The position numbers and the translations under genes were made by a program. 64,000 bases of DNA. It comes from Promethearchaeota archaeon. Lineage in GTDB: Archaea; Asgardarchaeota; Lokiarchaeia; Sigyniarchaeales; SOKP01. Positions 28,334-37,874 of this stretch are shown here, piece after piece (positions within the stretch are counted from its first letter, which is position 1; the number at the start of each line of letters is the position of its first letter). The stretch is from the NCBI GenBank assembly GCA_016839555.1, contig JAEOUA010000010.1:434001-498000 (forward strand), read 5' to 3'. The notes below the pieces were generated by a model. It made no database searches. It saw only the letters and a list, made by a program, of their open reading frames with translations, and was not told the origin of the DNA.

Positions 28334-28437
28334 TGGGAAAGGGGGGATATATTCTCTCAGGAATAGGTTTTCAGAGATTTGAACCCCCGATCTCTTGGTT
28401 CCGAACCAAGAATCATACCAAGCTAGACTACCTTCCC
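28334..28437 (-). tRNA. tRNA-Pro(CGG) with a 30-nt intron in the T-loop
   Basis: The mature tRNA joins 28437-28379 to 28348-28334 (74 nt, no encoded CCA). The acceptor GGGAAGG pairs with CTTTCCC (one G-U), with discriminator A. The D-stem is GTC/GAT with loop GG. The anticodon stem CTTGG/CCAAG closes loop TTCGGAA, giving anticodon CGG at 28403-28401. The T-stem GGGGG/CCCCC closes loop TTCAAAT only after the intron is removed. Without splicing the T-stem and acceptor cannot form, so standard scanners may truncate or miss it. Confidence 0.92.
28349..28378 (-). other. BHB intron at tRNA position 58/59
   Basis: On the minus strand exon GTTC (28384-28381) pairs with intron GAAT (28354-28351, one G-U) as the 4-bp central helix. 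Bulges are AAA (28380-28378) and ATA (28350-28348). The inner helix TCTC/GAGA (28377-28374 with 28358-28355) follows. The outer helix pairs T-stem G's with TCCC. Cuts after the second base of each bulge remove exactly 30 nt and leave TTCAA joined to AT, the standard T-loop. Non-canonical T-loop introns are known in some archaea. Confidence 0.85.
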
Positions 28438-28465
28438 AAAAATACTCATGATGTTAAAAAAAAAT

Positions 28466-28477
28466 GATAAATAAAAT
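28466..28477 (-). promoter_or_regulatory. Candidate TATA box for tRNA-Pro
   Basis: On the minus strand the AT element ATTTTATTTATC lies 29-40 nt upstream of the tRNA 5' end, close to the distance expected for an archaeal box A if transcription begins a few bases before G1. The surrounding sequence is also AT-rich, so the call rests on spacing alone. Confidence 0.3.
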
Positions 28478-28568
28478 GTAATAGGAATTATATTGAATAA
28501 AAGTTAAAAAAATGTTAAAAGTTTTTTTTGAAGTGGCTATTAAATTATTTTTAATAAAAGAGATACTT

Positions 28569-28850
28569 TTAATCTTTAATTTTTTCTAATAACGAAATTA
28601 TCCGATAAACGTTTGTTCTAATATGGAAAGGAATATTCGGATCTTGGGAGAGATCATCGACCAAATAAATAATATTACTTGCGATAATCCCTGGGCTCTC
28701 ATCTTCATTGTGAAGTTCATCTATTCCTCTTTGTGCTTTTCTTTTAATGTTTCTTGGAACTGCTCGGTCTTTGATCATCGCATTTAATAATTTCTCAACG
28801 TTTACAAATGTTTTTTCTATTTCTTCCGTAAATCCCTTTTCCCTTGACAT
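28569..28850 (-). CDS. UPF0147 family protein
   Basis: The 93-aa all-helical protein matches the archaeal UPF0147 family: VEKLLNAMIKDRAVPRNIKR, then KAQRGIDELHNEDESPGIIA and LSQDPNIPFHIRTNVYRIIS. The family is small, cytoplasmic, nearly confined to archaea and of unknown function. GGAGAT upstream supports the ATG at 28850. It lies between tRNA-Pro and PEP synthase. Confidence 0.88.
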   Translation of the reverse strand: MSREKGFTEEIEKTFVNVEKLLNAMIKDRAVPRNIKRKAQRGIDELHNEDESPGIIASNIIYLVDDLSQDPNIPFHIRTNVYRIISLLEKIKD

Positions 28851-28992
28851 AGTAATCTCCCTAAAAATAATCTTATTAATACACTATTAAATTAATTAAA
28901 AGTCTGCTTAAGCAAATATTTTATTTTTTAAATTTTTTTTGTTTTTTGGCAATTAAAATACAAAAATACAAGATTTTAAAAAGATTCTGAAA

Positions 28993-31905
28993 TTAAAAGA
29001 TACCAAATTCTCGAATAGTTTTTTTAAGAGAAGGAATGGTCTCCTTATATTGATTCAATTGATTTTTATATTCAGAGAAAATATTCTCAAAATTTGCTGC
29101 ATTCTCATCAATTATTCGGACGAAATTATAGGCAATACTTTGAATACTTTCGAAAATTTTATCATATTGTTTAGCCGATTCTTTTAATTTTGGTGGGGCT
29201 TGTTTACGCTTTTTTCTAATTAAATTTCGGACTCTTCCTCGTGGGATTCTTATTCTTTCAATGAAATCATCACAATCTGCTAAGAAATTATATGCTTGTT
29301 CTTTATTTTGAGCTTGCAGCTTAGTTTCAATAATCTCTGTTCGCCAAGTATTTATTCGTCCTTTCGCATAAGTATCAAAATTTAATGAGATTGAATCAAT
29401 TCCTTCTTGAACAAGAAATCTTAAAAAATCAGGGTAATCGCTGGGTGCTTGTCCACATATTCCAACTTTTTTACCATATTCATGCGCTATTTTTATAAGT
29501 TGAGAAATTGAGCGTTTCAGCGCTTCGCTATTTGCATTATAGCCGAATTGGTCTGCAAGTGGGATAAGTTTTTCATTATCTCTTCCAACCCCATAGGTCA
29601 GTTGAGTTAAATCATTGGACCCTATAGAAAATCCATCAAAATACTCACAAAATAGGTCAGCGCATATTATATTTGAGGGGATCTCTGCCATACAAAATAT
29701 TTTTAATCCATTTTCACCTCTGACTAATCCCTCGGATTTCATTATGTTTATGATTCTTTCAGCTTCTTGGGGAGATCTAGTGAATGGCAGCATTGGAATA
29801 ATATTGTTTAATCCCCACTCTCTTGCCTTTTTAATTGCTTTTAATTCTAAAATAAAGGCATCTTGAAATTCTTCATGAACATATCGAGAACATCCTCGAA
29901 ATCCCATCATTGGATTAGCTTCAGTGCCTTCATATATCCATCCTCCTAGTAGATTTGCATATTCATTAGTTTTAAAATCAGATAATCTTACAATACAGGG
30001 GGCTATTGAGCCATCCGGAAGTTCTTTCCATACTCCTGCGGCAATAGTAGCGATGCCTTCAGCTAATTTTTCTATATAAAATTCTTCTTTGTCATCATAA
30101 TGAAATGTTATTTCTTCTATTTTATTTAAAGTTTCTTTTAACTTCCTAATTTCTTTATTGAAGGGATCATTTGCGTGTAATTCACTTTTTTTTATTCGTT
30201 CAATCTCTTTTCTCCGTTCTAAAAGAATTTCATGTCTTACTAATAATCTATCGTAATTAATTAAAGCACTTGGATGAATTTGTATCTCATCATTTATAAT
30301 AAATTCAAGTCTAGCTAATCCAGTACCATCAGGATATTTTCCAGCAGAAAGAGCTCCTTTTGGAATTCCTAAATTAACTAAAACTTGAGTTTTGGTGCTG
30401 GGAAGTTGAGAAAATTCAATAGTATCAAAATCATATTCCACTTCCTTAGCCCATATTCTCGCTTCTCCTTCGCTACAGTCAATTGTTAGACTTTCTAAAT
30501 TTTGATCGCGCTGTTTCTCTTTAAGTGTTTCCACTATATTATCGGCACCTACAATTCCTGCAATATTTAGTTCTCGGGAAACAATAGCAGCATGACACGT
30601 GGGTCCTCCCCTTTCAGTAATAACTCCACCTAAATTTTGCATATAAGATGTCCAATCGGGATTGGTTTCTTCTGTAACGAGAATGTCTCCATCCTTTAAT
30701 AAATGAGCTTCATTAATTGATTCAATAATTTTTAATTTTCCATACCCAATTCTTCGTCCTATAGCTGTCCCAGTATTTTTTATTAGTAAATTTTTTTGCT
30801 TTAATTCTTCTGGATCTTCTATAAGATAAAATATCTCTTCTTTATCTCCTTTTTGACTATGCACCGTCTCTGGTCTCGCTTGAACAATATATATTTTATC
30901 CCCTGCTAATGCCCATTCGATATCCATCCGTTTTCCATAATGTTCTCTTATTTTTTTAGCATATTCTGCCAATTTTAATACTTGTTCATCATTTAAACAA
31001 AATTCTCTCTCTTTGTTCTCTGGTACAGAAACAGTAATAGTACCTCCTTTTTCTTCATCAAACTTCATCATTTTGAGCTTTTTAGTTAATGTTCTATTGA
31101 TGATTCTCATTTGCCCTGGACTATGCTTGAAAACTATGAATTCATCTCCTTTTTCCACTCCTTGAACTATTAATTCTCCTAAACCCCAAGTACCTCTTAT
31201 TATAATAACATTTGGATTTCCAGAATCCGGATCTTCTGTAAACATTACCCCAGAAGCCTTTACCCCTTCTCTTCCACCTGCCATCTCTTGAACTCCAACA
31301 CTTAATTTCACCGAAAAATGATCAAATCCCGCTCTCTCTCTATAAAGTGTTGCTCGTGTGGTAAAAACGGATGCCATATCTTTTAAAATATAATCCACGA
31401 TTTCCTGTTCTCCACTAATATTAAGGTGAGTATCTTGCTGTCCAGCAAAGGATGCATCTGGCAGATCTTCTGCGGTTGCAGAACTTCTCACAGCAAATGT
31501 AGTATCGTTTCCAATTCGCGATATTATTTTTCTATATGCATCAATTATCTCATCCTTTATTGAATCAGGCATTTTCGCCTGCTCAATGTGGGTTCTAATA
31601 TTAGCACAAATTTTGTCTACAGTGCTAATTGATTTAATATCTTCTTTTTGTATTTCTTCAGAAATATTATCTATTTGGTGTTTTATATATTTTTTTAAAG
31701 TAACTAATTGTCCATTATATAATATATCATTACTGTCCAATATATAATCAAAAGCTTTTGCTGTTACTGCAAAGCCGAGCGGTACTGGAATTCCAAATGA
31801 TAATAACTCGCCTAATGATGCATTTTTTCCCCCAACGATACTCACATCTGAAGATCTCACATCATCGAAGAACTTAATATAATGATAATTATTCCTTGTT
31901 GCCAT
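28993..31905 (-). CDS. ppsA: Phosphoenolpyruvate synthase (pyruvate, water dikinase), long form
   Basis: The enzyme makes PEP from pyruvate and ATP, the entry to gluconeogenesis. The N-terminal ATP-grasp domain (GGKNASLGEL, VRSSATAEDLPDASFAGQQD), the phospho-histidine domain (GGPTCHAAIVSREL, catalytic His438) and the PEP-binding barrel (ends with GSNDLTQLTYGVGRD) are in order. At 970 aa it is about 150-180 residues longer than usual. The extra length is a charged helical insert near residues 560-610 and a coiled-coil tail of about 120 residues after the barrel (RKKRKQAPPKLKESAKQYDK). These may aid assembly. In archaea the enzyme also runs in the glycolytic direction. Confidence 0.93.
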   Translation of the reverse strand: MATRNNYHYIKFFDDVRSSDVSIVGGKNASLGELLSFGIPVPLGFAVTAKAFDYILDSNDILYNGQLVTLKKYIKHQIDNISEEIQKEDIKSISTVDKICANIRTHIEQAKMPDSIKDEIIDAYRKIISRIGNDTTFAVRSSATAEDLPDASFAGQQDTHLNISGEQEIVDYILKDMASVFTTRATLYRERAGFDHFSVKLSVGVQEMAGGREGVKASGVMFTEDPDSGNPNVIIIRGTWGLGELIVQGVEKGDEFIVFKHSPGQMRIINRTLTKKLKMMKFDEEKGGTITVSVPENKEREFCLNDEQVLKLAEYAKKIREHYGKRMDIEWALAGDKIYIVQARPETVHSQKGDKEEIFYLIEDPEELKQKNLLIKNTGTAIGRRIGYGKLKIIESINEAHLLKDGDILVTEETNPDWTSYMQNLGGVITERGGPTCHAAIVSRELNIAGIVGADNIVETLKEKQRDQNLESLTIDCSEGEARIWAKEVEYDFDTIEFSQLPSTKTQVLVNLGIPKGALSAGKYPDGTGLARLEFIINDEIQIHPSALINYDRLLVRHEILLERRKEIERIKKSELHANDPFNKEIRKLKETLNKIEEITFHYDDKEEFYIEKLAEGIATIAAGVWKELPDGSIAPCIVRLSDFKTNEYANLLGGWIYEGTEANPMMGFRGCSRYVHEEFQDAFILELKAIKKAREWGLNNIIPMLPFTRSPQEAERIINIMKSEGLVRGENGLKIFCMAEIPSNIICADLFCEYFDGFSIGSNDLTQLTYGVGRDNEKLIPLADQFGYNANSEALKRSISQLIKIAHEYGKKVGICGQAPSDYPDFLRFLVQEGIDSISLNFDTYAKGRINTWRTEIIETKLQAQNKEQAYNFLADCDDFIERIRIPRGRVRNLIRKKRKQAPPKLKESAKQYDKIFESIQSIAYNFVRIIDENAANFENIFSEYKNQLNQYKETIPSLKKTIREFGIF

Positions 31906-31993
31906 CTTTTATCAATCCCTTCTCTAGATACTGATTAACTACTATAGAAATAAAATTAACTTATATACTAATAAATTATGATTAAATAAAAAA

Positions 31994-34441
31994 TTAGTCT
32001 GTTTTTATAATTAGAGTTTGGGTTTTAGATTCTTTAAAGAATAATAAGATGATTAATCTTTTACTACCTTCATCATAATTCCAATTATTCCTTTCATTTC
32101 CTTCTTTTAATTCAGAACCATTTTCAAGTTGAATAGAAAGCGGTTTTTTTTCAGAATAGAGCAAAATTTTATTCAATTTTCCTTTTAAATCTTCTATACT
32201 TAATTTCAATGTTTTATTATCTGCTCTTATAGTTGGAAATTGTTTTTTTGAACAAGGGATAAATTTATCAGTGCATCCTATTAATGCCATACCATTTGAG
32301 AGAATTGGATTGAATATATAATATTTATATTCGTATTTCTTAAGATTTCCTATCTGTATTTTTTGGGTTTTTGTGATTTTTAATATTTTATCTTCAAAAT
32401 AATCATAGAGAATATAGGCATCCTGTTCAAAGCCCAATTCTTGAGGCGTAATAAAAGTCTCCTTCACACGCCTTGGCCAGATATTGGATATAAGCACAAA
32501 TCTCCAAATGATTCCTTCTCGATTTATATAAGTATCGCAAATATAATATTTCCTATGCTTTTTGAACATAAAATCATTAGCAGTAAGAGGTTTATCGGGT
32601 TTAAAAAGAAGACCATCATCCCTACAAGTTTTATTTAATAGAGGCCAATTCACATTTTCTTTTTTATCACCAGGAGCAACCAGTCCCGCATTTAAATTTT
32701 GATAGAGACATTTAAAAATAGGATGCTTTTCTCCAAATGGACGAATGAAAGAATCTTCCATCGAGCGTGAACGAAATACATCAGGATGGGAATTAAGGCC
32801 TATAGCATGAATTAAAATATTCGATTGAGTAGAATGGACATATCTATAGGTGAGCGGCCATCTATGATTATAATCTCCGGAACACCTTGTTATTGTAATA
32901 TTCGGATGTTTAATACTATATAAAAGTATAGCAGGTGTTTGCATGCAGTAAAACACGTTGACTCCATTTTCATTTGCAGCCATAGCCATACTATTTAACC
33001 ATTTCTCCATAGTAGTTATATCTTCTCGCAATTGGGGAACGCTATCTATCTGATTTTTCATCCAATCTTGCTCATATACTACTATTCCACTCTCTTTCGC
33101 ATGACGCATTAACCAATTCCAAAAATCTTTCTCCAAGGGGCAGGCATGATTTTTATAAGTTATAAAATTATATTCTTCTAAATAAGGAGATCGAGAATCC
33201 CAGCGTCTATTATGAGCTGTGATGGGTTTTTGAAAACGTCTCTCATAAAAAGTTTTCAAATCAGTTGAGAATCTTTCGGGATCTGTTTCCCACCTAAGCG
33301 TATTACCATATAAACCCCCTCCCATTAATCTTACTATGGGACGAAATATGGTGGTAAAAGCTTTATTGGTATGCTTTAGATACCACCATGAATCAAAATT
33401 ATAATATCGAATAGGGATGTTATGTTCTTCAAAATATTCTTTTATTGCGACTAAAGTTTCTTCATAATTCATCCCTTTCTCTGTTTTATAATAGTAATAT
33501 GCCCCGTTATCGTTCCAAAAGCCTAAATGCGATGAAACTATTTCGGAATATAAACTTTTTCTACTTGAATTGTGGTACTTTAATAGAAGATCCCCTAATT
33601 TTTCCATAGGTTTATTGATTCCTTGACTAAAATATAAAACAAATTTTTGTGAATAATTTTTCGGGATCTCTTTTATTTCCCCTTGAATCCCACAATTAAT
33701 TCGTGCATTCTTCTCCTCAGAAATTGCTGCATTCAAAAACTTATCTAAAGGAGAAATGATTACACAGTTCAAATTATCATCATAAAGCAATACAGGCGCC
33801 GAAGTAGCCTTTATTTTTCGCGATGGAAGGCAAAAAATAGCGTGTCTATAGGTAAATGTCTTTTTATTCGGACTTTTATTTAAAAAGGACGGAAATCCTG
33901 ATATTAAATGCTTGTAATTCCCGGTCGCTGTATTTCGTAATCCATCTGGGAAGTTTAATTCGAATATTACATAATTTTTATCAAAAAATTGTTTTATGGC
34001 ACTTATAATATTAATATTTTCATCTTCTATAGAATATTCGATAATTATTTTTTTAAATTTTCCTAATATATCTTCAGATTCTTGTTCATTTATTTTATTC
34101 AATTTCAATAATTTCGTTTTTCTGCCCAAACCTTTAATATTTGAAAAGATTTGACCATTATGATGGAGTTTAAGCGCTCCTTTTATGATTTTTCTATCTT
34201 TTCCAAATGAAATCTCAAAACTCCCGTTTTCTTTATTAATATTTAATTTTGGGCGATTTATTTGCTCCGGAATATCTTCTCCCACTTTTTTCTTAAAATC
34301 TCTTGATTTGTATTTATAACTAGCATTAATTAGGGGAGAAACAAAAATTTTAAAAATCCATGGAAGAAATAAATATGTTCCTATACAAAGTAACACAAAT
34401 CCTAGGACAATTGCTAATAATATTTTTACTATAAGCATCAT
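31994..34441 (-). CDS. Membrane-anchored glycoside hydrolase of the alpha-galactosidase-like (GH-D/GH31-36 type) superfamily
   Basis: The 815-aa protein has one N-terminal membrane helix (IVKILLAIVLGFVLLCIGTY). A beta-rich N-domain and a TIM-barrel core follow. Barrel marks are YYNFDSWWYLKH near residue 345, a strand VVYEQDWM with an Asp that could be the nucleophile, and ITRCSGDYNHRW with a possible acid/base Asp. FDSWWY and this order resemble GH36 and raffinose-synthase-like enzymes, but identity looks low and the exact GH family is uncertain. The anchor puts the catalytic part outside if the helix is an uncleaved signal. It is 88 bp upstream of the start of ppsA on the same strand. Confidence 0.65.
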   Translation of the reverse strand: MMLIVKILLAIVLGFVLLCIGTYLFLPWIFKIFVSPLINASYKYKSRDFKKKVGEDIPEQINRPKLNINKENGSFEISFGKDRKIIKGALKLHHNGQIFSNIKGLGRKTKLLKLNKINEQESEDILGKFKKIIIEYSIEDENINIISAIKQFFDKNYVIFELNFPDGLRNTATGNYKHLISGFPSFLNKSPNKKTFTYRHAIFCLPSRKIKATSAPVLLYDDNLNCVIISPLDKFLNAAISEEKNARINCGIQGEIKEIPKNYSQKFVLYFSQGINKPMEKLGDLLLKYHNSSRKSLYSEIVSSHLGFWNDNGAYYYYKTEKGMNYEETLVAIKEYFEEHNIPIRYYNFDSWWYLKHTNKAFTTIFRPIVRLMGGGLYGNTLRWETDPERFSTDLKTFYERRFQKPITAHNRRWDSRSPYLEEYNFITYKNHACPLEKDFWNWLMRHAKESGIVVYEQDWMKNQIDSVPQLREDITTMEKWLNSMAMAANENGVNVFYCMQTPAILLYSIKHPNITITRCSGDYNHRWPLTYRYVHSTQSNILIHAIGLNSHPDVFRSRSMEDSFIRPFGEKHPIFKCLYQNLNAGLVAPGDKKENVNWPLLNKTCRDDGLLFKPDKPLTANDFMFKKHRKYYICDTYINREGIIWRFVLISNIWPRRVKETFITPQELGFEQDAYILYDYFEDKILKITKTQKIQIGNLKKYEYKYYIFNPILSNGMALIGCTDKFIPCSKKQFPTIRADNKTLKLSIEDLKGKLNKILLYSEKKPLSIQLENGSELKEGNERNNWNYDEGSKRLIILLFFKESKTQTLIIKTD

Positions 34442-34666
34442 TTTTTTAATACCACAAAATTATTTTTTTTGCGATAGTTTTTAATTTTTCCTCATTAAAA
34501 AATACTAAACAAAAGAGAAGATCTTATTTTTAAAAACTATTTTTTTATAACAGAAATTATATTTTTTTCATATTAAAAAGAAGAAAATTAAATAAACTCA
34601 AATTAGCATTAGAATAAAATGAAAAATTTAAATACAAAATTAAAAGAAGAGAGAAAAAAAGTTTTA

Positions 34667-35365
34667 TTAAGTGGGTTGCTCTTTTTGTGCTTTTTTAAAT
34701 ATTTCATCTAGTTTTTTGCGATCTTCCTCGCTCATTTGACTCATTGCTTCTATATTTTGCCTCATTAAGTCCATCATAACATTTCTCGAAATAATTTGAT
34801 GTAAAACAGGCAGAGCTATTCGAATTCTTGTAAGTTCATAATTCATCCTTTTTGCCGTCTCTCGCATTTCCTTTAATTCTTCCTTGGTCATGCCCTCTTC
34901 TCCGATTCCAGGACAATCTAAATCAACAATTTTAAAATTTTTTCCGTCAAATTCTAAAGGATATGTTCTGCAACTTAAAGGGCGATTTTCATACACTAAA
35001 CATTTTTTTTGCTCTTTATTATATAATGGACATTTTTCGTTTAATAGCTCCTCTAGAGGTGTTTTCTGGAGTGCCTTAGTGGGATCTTGATTTATTTGAT
35101 CTTGTTCTTTATCTTTAGAGGATAAAGGTTTTAAAATTAAATCCATCGAACCACTTGGTTGTGCATATATCTCCAAATAGGGTAAAAAATTTGCGAGCAC
35201 TTCATTTCTCGCCCACATTTCTAAGTCCCATAAAGTGATGGGGATTGGCCCTCGCTCAAGACAGCATGCATCACATCGAGTACATTTGAAGGTAAACTTT
35301 TTTCTTTTTTTCTCTTGAGATTCTTCCTCATTCTCATTTTTTGAATCATTTTCGGTTTCTGACAT
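34667..35365 (-). CDS. YkgJ-family cysteine-cluster protein
   Basis: The 232-aa protein carries the CxxCxxCC cluster FKCTRCDACCLERGPIPI near residue 26. Further cysteines follow in CPLYNKEQKKCLVYENRPLS and CRTYPLEF. The YkgJ family is thought to bind zinc or an iron-sulfur centre, with no settled function. The N-terminus is highly charged (SETENDSKNENEEESQEKKR) and disordered, and the C-terminus is helical and Met/Glu-rich. Confidence 0.85.
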   Translation of the reverse strand: MSETENDSKNENEEESQEKKRKKFTFKCTRCDACCLERGPIPITLWDLEMWARNEVLANFLPYLEIYAQPSGSMDLILKPLSSKDKEQDQINQDPTKALQKTPLEELLNEKCPLYNKEQKKCLVYENRPLSCRTYPLEFDGKNFKIVDLDCPGIGEEGMTKEELKEMRETAKRMNYELTRIRIALPVLHQIISRNVMMDLMRQNIEAMSQMSEEDRKKLDEIFKKAQKEQPT

Positions 35366-35577
35366 TTTTGAGTTTCCTCTTTTGTTAAATATTCTAATTT
35401 GATTAGCTTATCTCATACCTTTTAATTAATTATATAAAAAAAATTTTTTCCCAATTTTTCTAAATTATTGGAAATTATTGATAAGACTTCTTATATAATA
35501 CAAGAAAATTCTTAAAGAATGAGATGTATTCTTTCTTAGATTAATTATTAGAAAGATAATTAAATATTCTTATAACA

Positions 35578-36660
35578 ATGTCATTTGAAAAGGATTTTAA
35601 TCTATTGAAGAAGCTCACTGAAATTCAGAGCTGTAGCGGCAATGAAAAAAGCATTAGAGAATTCATTGAAGATAATATAAAAGATAAATGCGATAAAATC
35701 GAAACTGATTCTTTAGGTAATTTAATTTGTTATTATAATCGTCCCTCTGAAACTGAGAAAAAATCATTTAAAATTCTATTAGATTCACATATTGACGAAA
35801 TAGGCTTTATTGTCAGAATGATTAATGAGAAAGGATTTATACGATTTTCTAATGTTGGTGGACAAAACCCACGGATTCTTCCTGGACAAAAAGTTACTAT
35901 TCATTCCACATCAGGAGAGGATATCATCGGAATAATTGGAGAAAAACCAATTCATCTACTTGAGAGAAAAGAGAGGGAAAAAACGACTAAATTAGAAGAT
36001 CTCTTTATTGATGTGGGGATGAGTGATTCTAATGAAGTAAAGAAATACATTTCCGTGGGAGATTATATCACTTTAAAACAAGAATGTACAGCATTTAAAG
36101 GTAATAAAAGACTTTTTTCAAAAGCGTTTGATGATAGAGCAGGCTGCTTTGTTCTTATAAAGTTAATAAATGAATTATATGAATTGAAAGAAAAATTGCA
36201 TGGGGAATTGATATTCCAGTTTGCTGCTCAAGAAGAGATCGGTGTAAGAGGCGCTACAGTAGGATCTTATAGAATCACCCCAGATATAGGAATTGCTATA
36301 GAAGTCACACATGCAATTGACTTTCCAGGAGTAAATAAAGATAAATTTTATGAGTGTAATCTTGGATCTGGTGTTTCTATTTCTGTTGGACCGAATCTTT
36401 ATCCAAAATTAACAAAATCACTAATTGAAACTGCAAAAGAGGAGAATATCCCTTTTATATTAGAAGCAGAACCAAGACCAACTTCCACAGATGCAAGAGC
36501 TATTCAAATGACAAAATCAGGAATACCTTGTGCATTAGTATCAGTACCTCTTCGCTATATGCATACAAATATTGAAACTATTGAGTATCAAGACCTTATT
36601 TATTGCGTGCAATTGCTTAAATCATTCTTATTAAAAAATATAAAAGAGTTGATATTATAA
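35578..36660 (+). CDS. M42 family glutamyl aminopeptidase/endoglucanase-like metallopeptidase
   Basis: The 360-aa protein has the M42 metal-site series: LLDSHIDEIGFIV (His, Asp), FSKAFDDRAGCFVL (Asp), QFAAQEEIGVRGA (Glu pair) and EVTHAIDFPG. TSTDARAIQ holds the last ligand. These dodecameric (TET-type) aminopeptidases trim peptides in the cytoplasm with cobalt or zinc; some were first labelled endoglucanases (FrvX, CelM). It stands alone between the cysteine-cluster gene and the small membrane proteins. Confidence 0.92.
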   Translation: MSFEKDFNLLKKLTEIQSCSGNEKSIREFIEDNIKDKCDKIETDSLGNLICYYNRPSETEKKSFKILLDSHIDEIGFIVRMINEKGFIRFSNVGGQNPRILPGQKVTIHSTSGEDIIGIIGEKPIHLLERKEREKTTKLEDLFIDVGMSDSNEVKKYISVGDYITLKQECTAFKGNKRLFSKAFDDRAGCFVLIKLINELYELKEKLHGELIFQFAAQEEIGVRGATVGSYRITPDIGIAIEVTHAIDFPGVNKDKFYECNLGSGVSISVGPNLYPKLTKSLIETAKEENIPFILEAEPRPTSTDARAIQMTKSGIPCALVSVPLRYMHTNIETIEYQDLIYCVQLLKSFLLKNIKELIL

Positions 36661-36774
36661 AAATAATTAATTTACAATTTTCTAAAGTTAATTTCTTTTA
36701 ATTAAAAAAAAAATATAAAAAATTTAAAAAAATTGGATTATTTTAATTTTTATTTGAAATTTTTCTAATTATTT

Positions 36775-37014
36775 CTAGATAACCCATACAAGTAAGGCCC
36801 CAATTGTAGTGATTAGCGAAATAATCAACCCTACGACCCCAGGTCCTTTAGAATCATCACTAGCAATACCAACAATCGAGAAAACTATTCCAACTCCACC
36901 TAAAATAAGCCCTAAATATAACCAGACACTCAATATATTAAGCCAAATCATTATATTAAAAAAAAGTCCAAAAAGACCACAGAGAAGTCCTAATGTTCCC
37001 CAAAATTTACCCAT
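36775..37014 (-). CDS. Small three-helix membrane protein A
   Basis: The 79-aa protein is almost wholly hydrophobic, with three or four helices and the conserved opening MGKFWGTLGLLCGLFGLFF and the block VFSIVGIASDDSKGPGVVGL. It is a paralogue of the 92-aa protein at 37276-37554, arranged in tandem. The composition resembles DUF4190-like small membrane proteins. Function unknown. Confidence 0.7.
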   Translation of the reverse strand: MGKFWGTLGLLCGLFGLFFNIMIWLNILSVWLYLGLILGGVGIVFSIVGIASDDSKGPGVVGLIISLITTIGALLVWVI

Positions 37015-37275
37015 TTATTTCACCTTTTTATAATGTTTTTTATTTGTTCAAAATAGAATATTAAAATATATAAAAATTATTATTTTTTTTAATTATAAAA
37101 CTCTATTTTGTGTTAGATCTTAAAGTTTATATTATTTTCATGAATTAATATATTTTTCTCTCTTTTTATCTTTATGAAAAATTAAAAATATTTTATGTTA
37201 TTTTTGAGAGATTATAGGATTCTTTAGTAAAAAAATGAAGAAAAAAAAATTAAAATAAAAGAAAGGAATAAAATT

Positions 37276-37554
37276 TTAAAACCATGAGGTTACTTCACTT
37301 TTAATTTTACTAATAAATGGTATAGCAATATAAGCAGCAATAGCGATGATAAGACCTATGATTGAAAAAATTAATCCTACGACTGCTACACCCGGGGAAC
37401 TATCAGATGCAATCCCCACAATCGAAAAAATTAAACCACATGCAGCGGCAATCAAACCCCAAATTGGACTTAGTATCGCAAACCATGCCATAATACTTAA
37501 GACGATTCCAAAAAGTGCACAGAGTAGCCCAAGTGTACCCCAAGCTTTTCCCAA
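37276..37554 (-). CDS. Small three-helix membrane protein B
   Basis: The 92-aa protein shares MGKxWGTLGLLC and IFSIVGIASDSSPGVAVVGL with the 79-aa gene downstream at 36775-37014. It adds a short cytoplasmic or external tail (FISKIKSEVTSWF). The pair is a recent tandem duplication separated by about 260 bp, in which I see nothing further. Function unknown. Confidence 0.7.
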   Translation of the reverse strand: MGKAWGTLGLLCALFGIVLSIMAWFAILSPIWGLIAAACGLIFSIVGIASDSSPGVAVVGLIFSIIGLIIAIAAYIAIPFISKIKSEVTSWF

Positions 37555-37874
37555 ACGATTTCACCTATTGTTTCTTATTTATTTTTTTTTTATTAAAAAA
37601 TAAAACTATATGTTCTTTTTAAATATTGTGTTTTTAAGAGATTTATGTTGCTTTTCTCTTTCAATTTATAATTTACGGCTTTATAATCTAAAATAACACT
37701 CTATAAAGAGAAATTAAAGGAATAGTGGGAAAATTGATTATCTTTGAGCTTTCTTTTTAAATATATAATCTTGGAGAAAATCTTATTAATAATATATTTT
37801 TACCATAGTAAATTTATAATGAAAAAAAAAAGAAACTATAATAAAAATAGGAGAAATAGAACAAGGTTAAAAAG
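37555..37874. other. Intergenic, 320 bp, divergent promoters
   Basis: The interval is AT-rich, between the small membrane protein (minus) and the archaeosortase (plus). The only frame close to a start is a 19-codon, lysine/arginine-rich one ending in an ATGA overlap with the archaeosortase start. I do not call it. GGAGAA and AAGGTT stretches precede the start. Confidence 0.4.

Noticed and set aside
28334..28437. tRNA ending near 28361 with T-stem CGGGG/CTCTG and acceptor CCTATTC
   Set aside because: That fold needs several mismatches and unpaired AAAA between T-stem and acceptor. The spliced version gives full pairing.
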